64,000 nucleotides of DNA. It comes from CAZJRQ01 sp964548535. Its GTDB lineage: Bacteria > Bacillota > Clostridia > Oscillospirales > Ruminococcaceae. The DNA lies in contig CAZJRQ010000002.1 of assembly GCA_964548535.1 (NCBI GenBank), positions 1 to 64,000 of the forward strand. The letters are read 5' to 3'. Below, piece by piece: positions 51,612-59,581 of the stretch. Under the pieces are notes generated by a model. It made no database searches. It saw nothing but the letters and a program-made list of their open reading frames with translations, and was not told the DNA's origin. Each line of letters starts with the position of its first letter. Position 1 is the stretch's first letter. Both the position numbers and the translations under genes were made by a program.

Positions 51612-52538
51612 ATGACGGATATGCAAAATGTAACTACACTTCCAGATGCGACGAATTCGAGTCCAACTAAAAGCAAGATAAAACGCCATTGGGGCGAAAA
51701 AATAATGAAAGTTGTATTTTTGCTTTCAGCTTGTGTGTCTATATTGGCAGTTTTTCTAATATGTTTCTTTATGTTCGTAAAGGGTTGTCCGGCAATTGCT
51801 AAAATTGGTTTTGTTGATTTCTTGACAGGTACAAGTTGGAAACCTCAAGACAGTATTCCTAGTTTCGGAATTTTGCCAATGATTGTTGGCTCATTGTATT
51901 GCACTGCGGGAGCTATTATTATTGGTGTACCTATAGGACTTTTGACAGCGATTTTTATGGCAAAGTTTTGTCCTAAAAAGCTTTACAAATGGCTAATGCC
52001 TCCAATAAATCTGTTGGCAGGTATCCCATCAATTGTATATGGTTTTTTTGGAATGATTGTTATGGTTCCATTTATTAGAAATACATTCGGTGGAACTGGT
52101 AATAGTATTTTGACAGTTTCTCTGTTGCTTGGAATTATGATTTTGCCTACTGTAGTAGGAATGAGCCAAAGTGCTTTAAAGGCTGTTCCTGATAGCTATT
52201 ATGAGGGTGCAGTTGCTCTTGGAGCAACTCATGAGCGTGCGATTTGTACAGTAGTAGTTCCAGCTGCAAAGTCAGGAATTATGGCAAGTATTATTCTTGC
52301 AATCGGCAGAGCAATTGGTGAAACAATGGCAGTTATCATGGTTGCAGGAAATCAGCCAAGACTTCCAGAAAGTATTCTAGACGGAGTAAGAACATTAACT
52401 GCTAATATTGTTATTGAAATGAGTTATGCTACTGATTTGCATTATGATGCACTGATTGCAACAGGCGTTGTTCTATTTGTATTTATTCTACTGCTAAACA
52501 TACTATTTAACTTAGTTACAAGTAAGAAGGAGCATTAA
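51612..52538 (+). CDS. pstC: Phosphate ABC transporter permease PstC
   Basis: Inner permease of the Pst transporter. Six membrane helices with the EAA-like loop YYEGAVALGATHERAICTVVVP and the FGILPMIVGSLYCTAGAI region. 308 aa from the ATG at 51612, 6 bases after AGGAG (a TTG at 51606 overlaps that site). It carries a cytoplasmic N-terminal extension of about 30 residues. pstA starts one base after its stop. Confidence 0.95.
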   Translation: MTDMQNVTTLPDATNSSPTKSKIKRHWGEKIMKVVFLLSACVSILAVFLICFFMFVKGCPAIAKIGFVDFLTGTSWKPQDSIPSFGILPMIVGSLYCTAGAIIIGVPIGLLTAIFMAKFCPKKLYKWLMPPINLLAGIPSIVYGFFGMIVMVPFIRNTFGGTGNSILTVSLLLGIMILPTVVGMSQSALKAVPDSYYEGAVALGATHERAICTVVVPAAKSGIMASIILAIGRAIGETMAVIMVAGNQPRLPESILDGVRTLTANIVIEMSYATDLHYDALIATGVVLFVFILLLNILFNLVTSKKEH

Positions 52539-52539
52539 T

Positions 52540-53385
52540 ATGAGCCAACAAATGAAAACTTATAAGGCACATCCAATGTCTCTTGTGTTTAATATTATTA
52601 CGAAAATTGCTCTTGTTTTAACAGTTGGAGTTTTCGTTATGATTGTTGGTTATGTGCTAATTACTGGTGTTCCGTATTTAACAAAAGATTTGTTTAGCTG
52701 GACATATACTACTGATAATGTATCTATGATGCCGGCTATAATTACTACATTAGAAATGGTGGGTATTTCACTTCTGATTTCAGCACCTCTTGGTATATTC
52801 TGTGCAATTTATCTTGTTGAGTATGCTAAAAAAGGAAATAAGTTCGTAAAGGTTATTAGGCTTACTACTGAAACACTTTCGGGTATTCCTTCAATTGTAT
52901 ATGGTCTTTTCGGAAATATGTTTTTCGTAATAGCACTTAACTGGAAACTTTCACTTTTATCTGGTGCTTGCACATTGTCAATCATGGTGCTTCCTTTGAT
53001 TATTCGTTCAACTGAAGAGGCTCTAAAGTCGATTAACGACAGCTTTAGAGAAGGCAGCTATGGTCTTGGTGCTGGCAAGCTTAGAACAATTTTCGTAATT
53101 GTACTGCCTCCAGCAATGAGTGGAATTTTATCAGGTATTATTCTTGCAGTCGGACGTATTGTCGGCGAAACAGCTGCTTTGATTTATACAGCAGGTTCAA
53201 TTGCAAAAATCCCAGGTCTGTTCGATTCAGGAAGAACACTTGCAATGCACATGTACACACTTTCAAACGAGGGACTTCATATGAAGGAAGCAAGTGCTAC
53301 AGCTGTAGTATTGCTTGTTACAGTTTTGCTACTAAACGGATTAGCATCTCTAGTTGCTAAAAAGCTTTCAAAAGGAGAGAATTAA
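52540..53385 (+). CDS. pstA: Phosphate ABC transporter permease PstA
   Basis: Second membrane subunit of Pst. Six helices; conserved SGIPSIVYGLFGNMFF and the coupling loop SFREGSYGLGAGKLRTIFVIVLP. 281 aa. Its stop is directly followed by the pstB ATG. Confidence 0.95.
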   Translation: MSQQMKTYKAHPMSLVFNIITKIALVLTVGVFVMIVGYVLITGVPYLTKDLFSWTYTTDNVSMMPAIITTLEMVGISLLISAPLGIFCAIYLVEYAKKGNKFVKVIRLTTETLSGIPSIVYGLFGNMFFVIALNWKLSLLSGACTLSIMVLPLIIRSTEEALKSINDSFREGSYGLGAGKLRTIFVIVLPPAMSGILSGIILAVGRIVGETAALIYTAGSIAKIPGLFDSGRTLAMHMYTLSNEGLHMKEASATAVVLLVTVLLLNGLASLVAKKLSKGEN

Positions 53386-54138
53386 ATGGCAGTTAAATTT
53401 GATATTTCAGACGTAGATCTTTATTATAGTGATTTTCAGGCACTGAAAAATATTAATCTTGAGGTACAGGAAAAGGAGATTACAGCGTTTATTGGGCCTT
53501 CTGGCTGCGGTAAATCAACATTGCTTAAGTCACTTAACAGAATGAATGACCTTGTTGAGGGATGTAAAATTACTGGAAATTTTATCTTCGACGGAGTTGA
53601 CATTTACAAAAACATGGAAATTACAGAGCTTAGAAAGCGTGTTGGAATGGTTTTCCAAAAGTCAAATCTGTTTCCTATGTCAATTTATGATAATATTGCA
53701 TATGGTCCTAGAACACATGGTATAAAGAAGAAATCTGAGCTTGATGAAATAGTTGAAACATCACTAAAGCAGGCTTCAGTTTGGGACGAATGTAAGGATA
53801 GATTAAAAAAATCAGCACTAGGTATGTCTGGCGGTCAGCAGCAAAGACTATGTATAGCTAGAACTTTAGCTGTAAAACCAGAAGTTATCCTAATGGATGA
53901 ACCAACATCAGCGCTTGATCCAATTTCTACAATTAAAATTGAGGAGCTATGTCAGCAGCTTAAAAGTGAGTATACTATTATAATAGTAACTCATAACATG
54001 CAGCAGGCTACTAGAATTTCTGATAAAACTGCATTTTTCTTGCATGGAGAAATTGTAGAGTTTGATACAACAGAAAAGATTTTCAGTTCGCCAAAAGAGC
54101 AGAAGACTCTTGATTATATCACTGGTAGATTTGGTTAA
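53386..54138 (+). CDS. pstB: Phosphate ABC transporter ATP-binding protein PstB
   Basis: Cytoplasmic ATPase of the Pst transporter. Walker A GPSGCGKST, Q-loop GMVFQKSNLFPMSIYDNIAY, signature MSGGQQQRLCIAR, Walker B VILMDEPTSALDP and switch His in VTHNMQQA. 250 aa. GGAGAG lies in the end of pstA. Confidence 0.97.
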   Translation: MAVKFDISDVDLYYSDFQALKNINLEVQEKEITAFIGPSGCGKSTLLKSLNRMNDLVEGCKITGNFIFDGVDIYKNMEITELRKRVGMVFQKSNLFPMSIYDNIAYGPRTHGIKKKSELDEIVETSLKQASVWDECKDRLKKSALGMSGGQQQRLCIARTLAVKPEVILMDEPTSALDPISTIKIEELCQQLKSEYTIIIVTHNMQQATRISDKTAFFLHGEIVEFDTTEKIFSSPKEQKTLDYITGRFG

Positions 54139-54160
54139 TGAAAAGAAAGGTTGTTATGCT

Positions 54161-54820
54161 ATGCGTGAAAGTTTTGATAAACAGCTTAATCAGCTGAATA
54201 AATTGTTACTTAATATGGCAATGTTGGTAGAACAGATTATTGCAATGTCAGTAAAATCACTTCAGGAGCAGAATTTTGAGCTTGCTGAAGAAACAATTGA
54301 ATTTGATGTGAAAATTAATGAAATTGAGCAGGATATTGAAAAGCTTTGCTTAAAATTGCTTTTGCGTTATCAGCCGGTTTTTGCTGATGACTTGAGAAGA
54401 GTTTCTACAGCATTGAAAATGATTACTGATATGGAAAGAATAGGCGATCAGGCTGCTGATATTGCTGAGATTAATTTGGGGCTTATTCAGCAGAATAATA
54501 CTTGGGAATTATCTGAAATTATGAAAATGGCTGCAAGTGCTACCGCAATGGTAGGTGATAGTATCAACGCTTATGTTGATCAGGATGTTGATTTAGCGCA
54601 GTCGGTTGTAAAGGCTGATGATTATGTTGATGATTTGTTCCAACAGGTTAAAATAAGAGTTGTCGAGCAAATTTCAAAGGATAAATCGCTTGGCGAAAAG
54701 GGAATTGAAACTGTTATGATTGCAAAATACTTTGAGCGTATTTGCGACCATGCTGTAAATGTTGCCCAATGGGTAGTTTTTTCAATCACAGGAGTTCATA
54801 AAAAAAGAAAAATTATGTAA
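54161..54820 (+). CDS. phoU: Phosphate signalling protein PhoU
   Basis: Peripheral helical-bundle protein that links Pst transport to PhoR and dampens the Pho response. Two tandem PhoU three-helix repeats contain metal-binding motifs (IEFDVKINEIEQDIEKLCLK and DDYVDDLFQQVK). 219 aa from the ATG at 54161, 22 bases after pstB; a longer frame within pstB is not credible. Last gene of pstSCAB-phoU. Confidence 0.94.
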   Translation: MRESFDKQLNQLNKLLLNMAMLVEQIIAMSVKSLQEQNFELAEETIEFDVKINEIEQDIEKLCLKLLLRYQPVFADDLRRVSTALKMITDMERIGDQAADIAEINLGLIQQNNTWELSEIMKMAASATAMVGDSINAYVDQDVDLAQSVVKADDYVDDLFQQVKIRVVEQISKDKSLGEKGIETVMIAKYFERICDHAVNVAQWVVFSITGVHKKRKIM

Positions 54821-54898
54821 AAATAATTTTGAGCTTTTTACACATAATAATATATAGTGCTTTAAAAATATTTAAATTTGCATAGAGTTCATATATAC

Positions 54899-54962
54899 TT
54901 TACTTAATTTTACATAGATTTTACATTGTTCGGTGAGGGATTTTACATTCATATTTTATAAT
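54899..54962 (+). promoter_or_regulatory. Pho-box promoter of the Na/Pi cotransporter gene
   Basis: TTTACT (54899-54904), TTTACA (54909-54914), TTTACA (54920-54925) and TTTACA (54942-54947) start 10, 11 and 22 bases apart, i.e. on one helical face. TATAAT (54957-54962) follows the last repeat by nine bases, the same distance as in the pstS promoter. No -35 hexamer is present, typical of activator-dependent Pho promoters. Confidence 0.7.
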
Positions 54963-55025
54963 AGTTGTAAATTCTGTTCGAATTTTGTCTAAAATTTGTA
55001 AAATGTAAAATTTAGGAGCGTTAAA

Positions 55026-56804
55026 ATGAATATTTTTATGGTGCTTTCTCTTGTCGGCGGACTGGCTTTGTTTCTGTATGGAATGAATGTAATGGGCTCA
55101 GGTCTTGAAAAACTTGCAGGAAGTAAGCTTGAGAAAATTTTCGAAAAGCTGACTTCAAACCCATTAAAAGCAGTTTTGCTAGGTACATCTGTGACAGCTG
55201 TAATTCAATCATCATCAGCAACTACTGTAATGATGGTTGGATTTGTAAATGCAGGGATTTTAAAGCTTTATCAAGCGATTGGTGTAATTATGGGTGCTAA
55301 TATTGGTACTACTGTTACTCCTTGGATTTTGTCACTTTCTGGTGTTGAGGGAGATAGTTTTTTTATACAAATGTTAAAACCTAGCTCTTTTTCACCAATA
55401 CTTGCTATTGTGGGTGTGGCAATGCTTTCTTTCTCTAAAAAGGGAAAACAAAAAGATATAGCTACAATTATGATTGGCTTTGCAGTTTTAATGTTCGGAA
55501 TGGACATGATGGCTGCCGCAGTTGAGCCTCTAAAGGATAACGAAAGTTTTACTAACATTTTGACTATGTTCTCAAATCCGCTTTTGGGTGTTATTGCTGG
55601 TGCTATTTTTACAGCTATTATTCAGTCATCATCAGCATCAGTGGGGATTTTGCAGGCATTAACTCAATCTGGAGCGCTTAAGTTTAATGCAGCGTTGCCT
55701 ATTATTTTAGGACAAAACATTGGTACTTGTGTAACGGCAATGCTATCTTCTATTGGTACTACAAAGAATGCTAAGCGTGTTGCGGTAGTTCACTTTTACT
55801 TTAATGTAATAGGTACAGTTCTGTTCTTGGGCGTTTTCTACTTGCTAAATTCAATAATTGGATTTACGTTTATAGATAGTACTATGTCTGCTAGTGATAT
55901 AGCAATTGTGCATACGGTTTTTAATCTTTCAATTACTTTTATATTGTTGCCATTTATTAAGGGCCTTGAAAAGCTTGCTTATCTGACAATAAAAGATGAT
56001 AAGGATGATAAGCGTACTAATGTTGAAGATCAGTTTAGACTTCTTGATGAAAGATTTTTGCAGACACCTGCAATTGCAATTGAGCAGAGCAGAATTGTTG
56101 CTGCTAACATGGCGGATATTGCTAGAAACTCTATGGTTAAGGCAATTCAACTGATAGGAAATTACGATGAAGTTCTTATGGATGAAATTAACGGAATGGA
56201 AACATTAGTTGATATGTATGAGGATAAGCTGGGTGCTTATCTTGTTAAGCTTTCGAATGAAGATATCCATATGAAGGAATCAAAAGAGGTTGCGACCTTA
56301 CTTCAAACTATTGGTGATTTTGAAAGAATTTCAGACCACGCTAAAAATATAGTAAGTGTTGCAAAGGAAAAGCATGAAAAGGAAATTGAATTTTCATATC
56401 AGGCACATAAAGAGCTTGATGTAATCAGTGCTGCGGTTATTGAAGTTATGGATCTTACTGTAAAGGGCTTTTCTGAACATGATTTATATTCAGCATATTT
56501 GGTTGAACCGCTTGAAGAGGTTGTTGATCAGTTAAGAACAAAGCTTAAAAGACGTCATGTTAAAAGACTTCAGAATGGACAATGTACTATTGAATTAGGA
56601 TTTATTTATACTGATTTGCTTACGAATCTTGAGCGTGTTTCTGATCACTGCTCGAATGTCGCTGTTTGTCTAATTCAGGTAAATGATGAAAACTTTGAAA
56701 CTCATGAATATTTACGCACAGTAAAAACAAGCGGAGAAGCTTTTGATTCTGAAGTTGAAAAATATCAGCACAAGTTTGTTCTTCCAAGTAAGGACGCTTA
56801 TTAA
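55026..56804 (+). CDS. Na/Pi cotransporter family protein with C-terminal PhoU domain
   Basis: NptA/YjbB-like sodium-phosphate symporter. Two inverted membrane repeats each contain the QSSSA motif (TAVIQSSSATTVMMVGF and TAIIQSSSASVGILQAL). Eight or more helices occupy residues 1-320. The C-terminal 240 residues form a PhoU-like helical domain (about 345-560) in the cytoplasm. 592 aa. TTTAGGAG precedes the ATG. It lies between phoU and the PhoP/PhoR genes, behind its own Pho-box promoter, so low phosphate should induce it. Confidence 0.93.
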   Translation: MNIFMVLSLVGGLALFLYGMNVMGSGLEKLAGSKLEKIFEKLTSNPLKAVLLGTSVTAVIQSSSATTVMMVGFVNAGILKLYQAIGVIMGANIGTTVTPWILSLSGVEGDSFFIQMLKPSSFSPILAIVGVAMLSFSKKGKQKDIATIMIGFAVLMFGMDMMAAAVEPLKDNESFTNILTMFSNPLLGVIAGAIFTAIIQSSSASVGILQALTQSGALKFNAALPIILGQNIGTCVTAMLSSIGTTKNAKRVAVVHFYFNVIGTVLFLGVFYLLNSIIGFTFIDSTMSASDIAIVHTVFNLSITFILLPFIKGLEKLAYLTIKDDKDDKRTNVEDQFRLLDERFLQTPAIAIEQSRIVAANMADIARNSMVKAIQLIGNYDEVLMDEINGMETLVDMYEDKLGAYLVKLSNEDIHMKESKEVATLLQTIGDFERISDHAKNIVSVAKEKHEKEIEFSYQAHKELDVISAAVIEVMDLTVKGFSEHDLYSAYLVEPLEEVVDQLRTKLKRRHVKRLQNGQCTIELGFIYTDLLTNLERVSDHCSNVAVCLIQVNDENFETHEYLRTVKTSGEAFDSEVEKYQHKFVLPSKDAY

Positions 56805-56876
56805 TAGGATTTAAAATCATATAAAAATAAAAATTATAGCAGGATAAATTTAAGCATTGAAAGGAATGGTGATAGA

Positions 56877-57557
56877 ATGTCATTGATATATTGCGTCGAG
56901 GATGACGATGGTATCCGTGAACTAGTGTCGGCTGCTTTAAAGTCTGGTGGATATAAAGTTAAGGCTTTTCCAAAGGCTAAGCCTTTTTATGAGGAATTGA
57001 AAAATAATGTCCCGTCACTGATTTTGTTGGATATTATGCTGCCTGATGAAGATGGCTTGTCTATTTTGGCTAAGATAAAAAATGATTCTAGAATTAAAGA
57101 AATTCCTGTAATTATGCTTACAGCAAAGACTAGTGAAATTGATAAGGTGCAAGGTTTAGAATCTGGCGCTGATGATTACATTACTAAGCCTTTTGGGGTT
57201 ATGGAACTACTATCAAGAATTAAGGCTGTTTTAAGACGTACTGCAAAGCAAGGTGAGGAATCTGAATTTTTGGAGATTAATGGATGCATATTAGATGCTT
57301 CAAGAAGAATTGTTACGTTTGAAGGCAGTGATGTTGTTTTGACATATAAAGAATTTGAATTGTTGATGTATCTTATGCGTCATGCGTCGATAGCAATTAG
57401 TAGAGATAAGCTTATGGAAACAGTTTGGGGCTATGAGTTTGCTGGTGAAACAAGAACTGTAGATATGCATATTAAAACACTAAGACAGAAACTTGAAGGT
57501 GTTGGTTGTACCGAAATGATCAAGACTGTCAGAGGCGTTGGGTATAAGTGCGGTTAA
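56877..57557 (+). CDS. Response regulator, OmpR/PhoB family (PhoP-like)
   Basis: DNA-binding regulator of the phosphate response. Receiver domain (1-120) with acidic Asp9/Asp10, phosphoacceptor Asp52 in LLDIMLPDEDG, Thr in MLTAKTS and Lys in YITKPFG. C-terminal winged helix (about 130-226) with GETRTVDMHIKTLRQKL and the final VRGVGYKCG. 226 aa. It is followed 28 bases later by its kinase and is the likely reader of the TTTACA repeats. Confidence 0.93.
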   Translation: MSLIYCVEDDDGIRELVSAALKSGGYKVKAFPKAKPFYEELKNNVPSLILLDIMLPDEDGLSILAKIKNDSRIKEIPVIMLTAKTSEIDKVQGLESGADDYITKPFGVMELLSRIKAVLRRTAKQGEESEFLEINGCILDASRRIVTFEGSDVVLTYKEFELLMYLMRHASIAISRDKLMETVWGYEFAGETRTVDMHIKTLRQKLEGVGCTEMIKTVRGVGYKCG

Positions 57558-57585
57558 TATTAAAAAATAGAAATGTGGTGTGAAA

Positions 57586-59277
57586 ATGCAAAAAAAGATT
57601 TTTCGGGTGATGACTTTGATTGTAGCAATTTCACTTACCGCATTTTCTTTGATTATTGGCGGTATTTGCTATTCGTTTTATAAAGATACAGCTCATCTTG
57701 AACTTAAATCAGTTGCGGATATTATATGCTCAACTAATAGTGATGAAAGCTTTGAAGAGATGAATCAGGTGCTTAAGGATAATTTGAAATACCATGTTAG
57801 AATTACATATATTGATAGTGATGGCGTTGTAAAATATGACAGCGATGTAAATGTTGACGATATGGAAAATCATCTTAAGCGAGAAGAGGTTCAAGACGCT
57901 CTTGAAAATGGTTCAGGTGAATCAACTCGAGTTTCTAGTACAATTAACAAAACGGTGTATTATTATGCAGTGAAGTATGATGACGGTGTTTTGAGATTTG
58001 CTAGAGAGCGTAATAATTTGTTCTCCATATTCTTAATAATAATTCCGATTATTATTAGTGTTGCAGGAGGAATATTTGTAATTACTACAATTGTGTCAAT
58101 AAGATTATCAGAAAGCTTGATTAAGCCTATAAATAAGCTGGTTTCTCAGCTTGATTTGCAAAGTGCTGATGGTTTTGATAAAATAGAAACACCATATGAA
58201 GAGCTTGCGCCTATTATTAAGAATGCAGATATTTTGTTTAAGAAGATTTCGAAGAATCTTTCTAAGCTTAAAAAGGAAAAAGAAAAGATTACACTCATTA
58301 CTGATAATATGGTGGAGGGTATGGTCTTGCTTGATTCAGATTACACTGTTTTGTCGGTTAATCAAAGTGCGCTTAATTTGCTGAATCCTGAGTTCGATCC
58401 TCATACTCATGGCAAGCTTTCTCAGCTTACTACTAATTCAGAGATTATGACGTTGCTTGAAAGATTTGTTGAAGAAGGTGCTGTTAGAGGCGTTGTATCT
58501 ATTAAAAATCGAAAGTTCAGAACATTTATTAATAAGTCTGATTATGCTGACGGATATGGAATTATTATATTGTTTGTTGATGTTACAGAAAGCTTGAAGA
58601 GTGAGCAGATTAGAAGAGATTTTTCAGCAAATGTATCGCATGAGCTGAAAACTCCTTTAACGACTATCAAGGGCTTTGGTGAAATGATGGACAATGGAAT
58701 TATAACTAGTCCGCAAGAAATTAAGAAGTATGGCGGTACAATATATCGTGAATCAGAGAGATTGCTGTCGCTTATTAACGATATAATTAGACTGTCTGAA
58801 ATTGAAGAGCATGACAACGGAGAGGTTGAAGAAATTGATTTATTAAGCACCGCTCGAGATGTTGAGGAGATTTTACAGCACCGTAATGCTACTGTAATCG
58901 TAAGAGGCGAGCATGTGAAAATTCATGGAAGTCAAAGCTATATTACAGAACTTATGCTGAATCTTATGGATAATGCAATTAAGTATAATAATGATGACGC
59001 GAAAGTTTGGGTAGATATTTCTAGTAGTCCAACTCACGCAATTATAGTTGTTAAAGATAATGGCATTGGAATTGCGCCTAAGGATCAAGAGCGTGTGTTT
59101 GAAAGATTTTATCGTGTTGATAAAAGCCGCTCAAAACAGACAGGCGGAACTGGTCTTGGCTTGTCGATTGTAAAGCATATTGTCGCTGACCACAACGGAA
59201 GTATTGGCATTGTTAGTGAACTTGGCAAGGGTACAGAAATAACAATTACTCTTCCGTTCGATGATGAAAAAGAATAA
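57586..59277 (+). CDS. Sensor histidine kinase (PhoR-like)
   Basis: Membrane sensor kinase. Two membrane helices (about 6-28 and 147-170) flank an extracytoplasmic domain; a HAMP-like segment and PAS domain (about 235-335) follow. The HisKA phosphoacceptor is in FSANVSHELKTPLTTIKGF (His near 352). The ATPase domain has N box MDNAIKYN, G1 VKDNGIGIAPKD, F box ERFYRVDKSRS and G2 GGTGLGLSIVKH. 563 aa from the ATG at 57586; a GTG two codons upstream is possible. Context and architecture point to PhoR. Confidence 0.92.
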   Translation: MQKKIFRVMTLIVAISLTAFSLIIGGICYSFYKDTAHLELKSVADIICSTNSDESFEEMNQVLKDNLKYHVRITYIDSDGVVKYDSDVNVDDMENHLKREEVQDALENGSGESTRVSSTINKTVYYYAVKYDDGVLRFARERNNLFSIFLIIIPIIISVAGGIFVITTIVSIRLSESLIKPINKLVSQLDLQSADGFDKIETPYEELAPIIKNADILFKKISKNLSKLKKEKEKITLITDNMVEGMVLLDSDYTVLSVNQSALNLLNPEFDPHTHGKLSQLTTNSEIMTLLERFVEEGAVRGVVSIKNRKFRTFINKSDYADGYGIIILFVDVTESLKSEQIRRDFSANVSHELKTPLTTIKGFGEMMDNGIITSPQEIKKYGGTIYRESERLLSLINDIIRLSEIEEHDNGEVEEIDLLSTARDVEEILQHRNATVIVRGEHVKIHGSQSYITELMLNLMDNAIKYNNDDAKVWVDISSSPTHAIIVVKDNGIGIAPKDQERVFERFYRVDKSRSKQTGGTGLGLSIVKHIVADHNGSIGIVSELGKGTEITITLPFDDEKE

Positions 59278-59292
59278 ATTTGTTGACTTTTT

Positions 59293-59327
59293 AACAACTG
59301 CGAGATTGAAATTTCGCGGTTGTTTTT
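59293..59327 (+). terminator. Intrinsic terminator after the PhoR-like kinase gene
   Basis: AACAACTGCGA (59293-59303) pairs with TCGCGGTTGTT (59314-59324) over 11 bp, followed by a T-rich run. Confidence 0.85.
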
Positions 59328-59452
59328 TGTTTTTTAACAGGATTTTTTATTTGTGATATTAATATCTATTTGTGTTTATTGTGCATGTTGCTTTAAATGA
59401 AAACTTAGTTTTGTGCAAAAAAGGATATTTCAGAATAATTTTGTATTAAATG

Positions 59453-59482
59453 TTGACTAAATAATAACAAATATGATATAAT
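59453..59482 (+). promoter_or_regulatory. Promoter of the dynamin gene cluster
   Basis: TTGACT (59453-59458), 18-base spacer, perfect TATAAT (59477-59482) with extended TG. A small hairpin (CCCGAA 59549-59554 with TTCGGG 59562-59567) ends four bases before the GGAGG of the first dynamin gene. Confidence 0.65.
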
Positions 59483-59581
59483 GTAAAGCGGTATAATATT
59501 TATTCTTGACAATTTATGATTGTATAGGATAAATTTGTGGATAAATAACCCGAAGATGTATTTCGGGATTGGAGGTCTGAC

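Noticed and set aside
54062..54160. PhoU start inside pstB
   Set aside because: It would require a 77-base overlap with pstB; AAAGG and the ATG at 54161 give a normal PhoU N-terminus.
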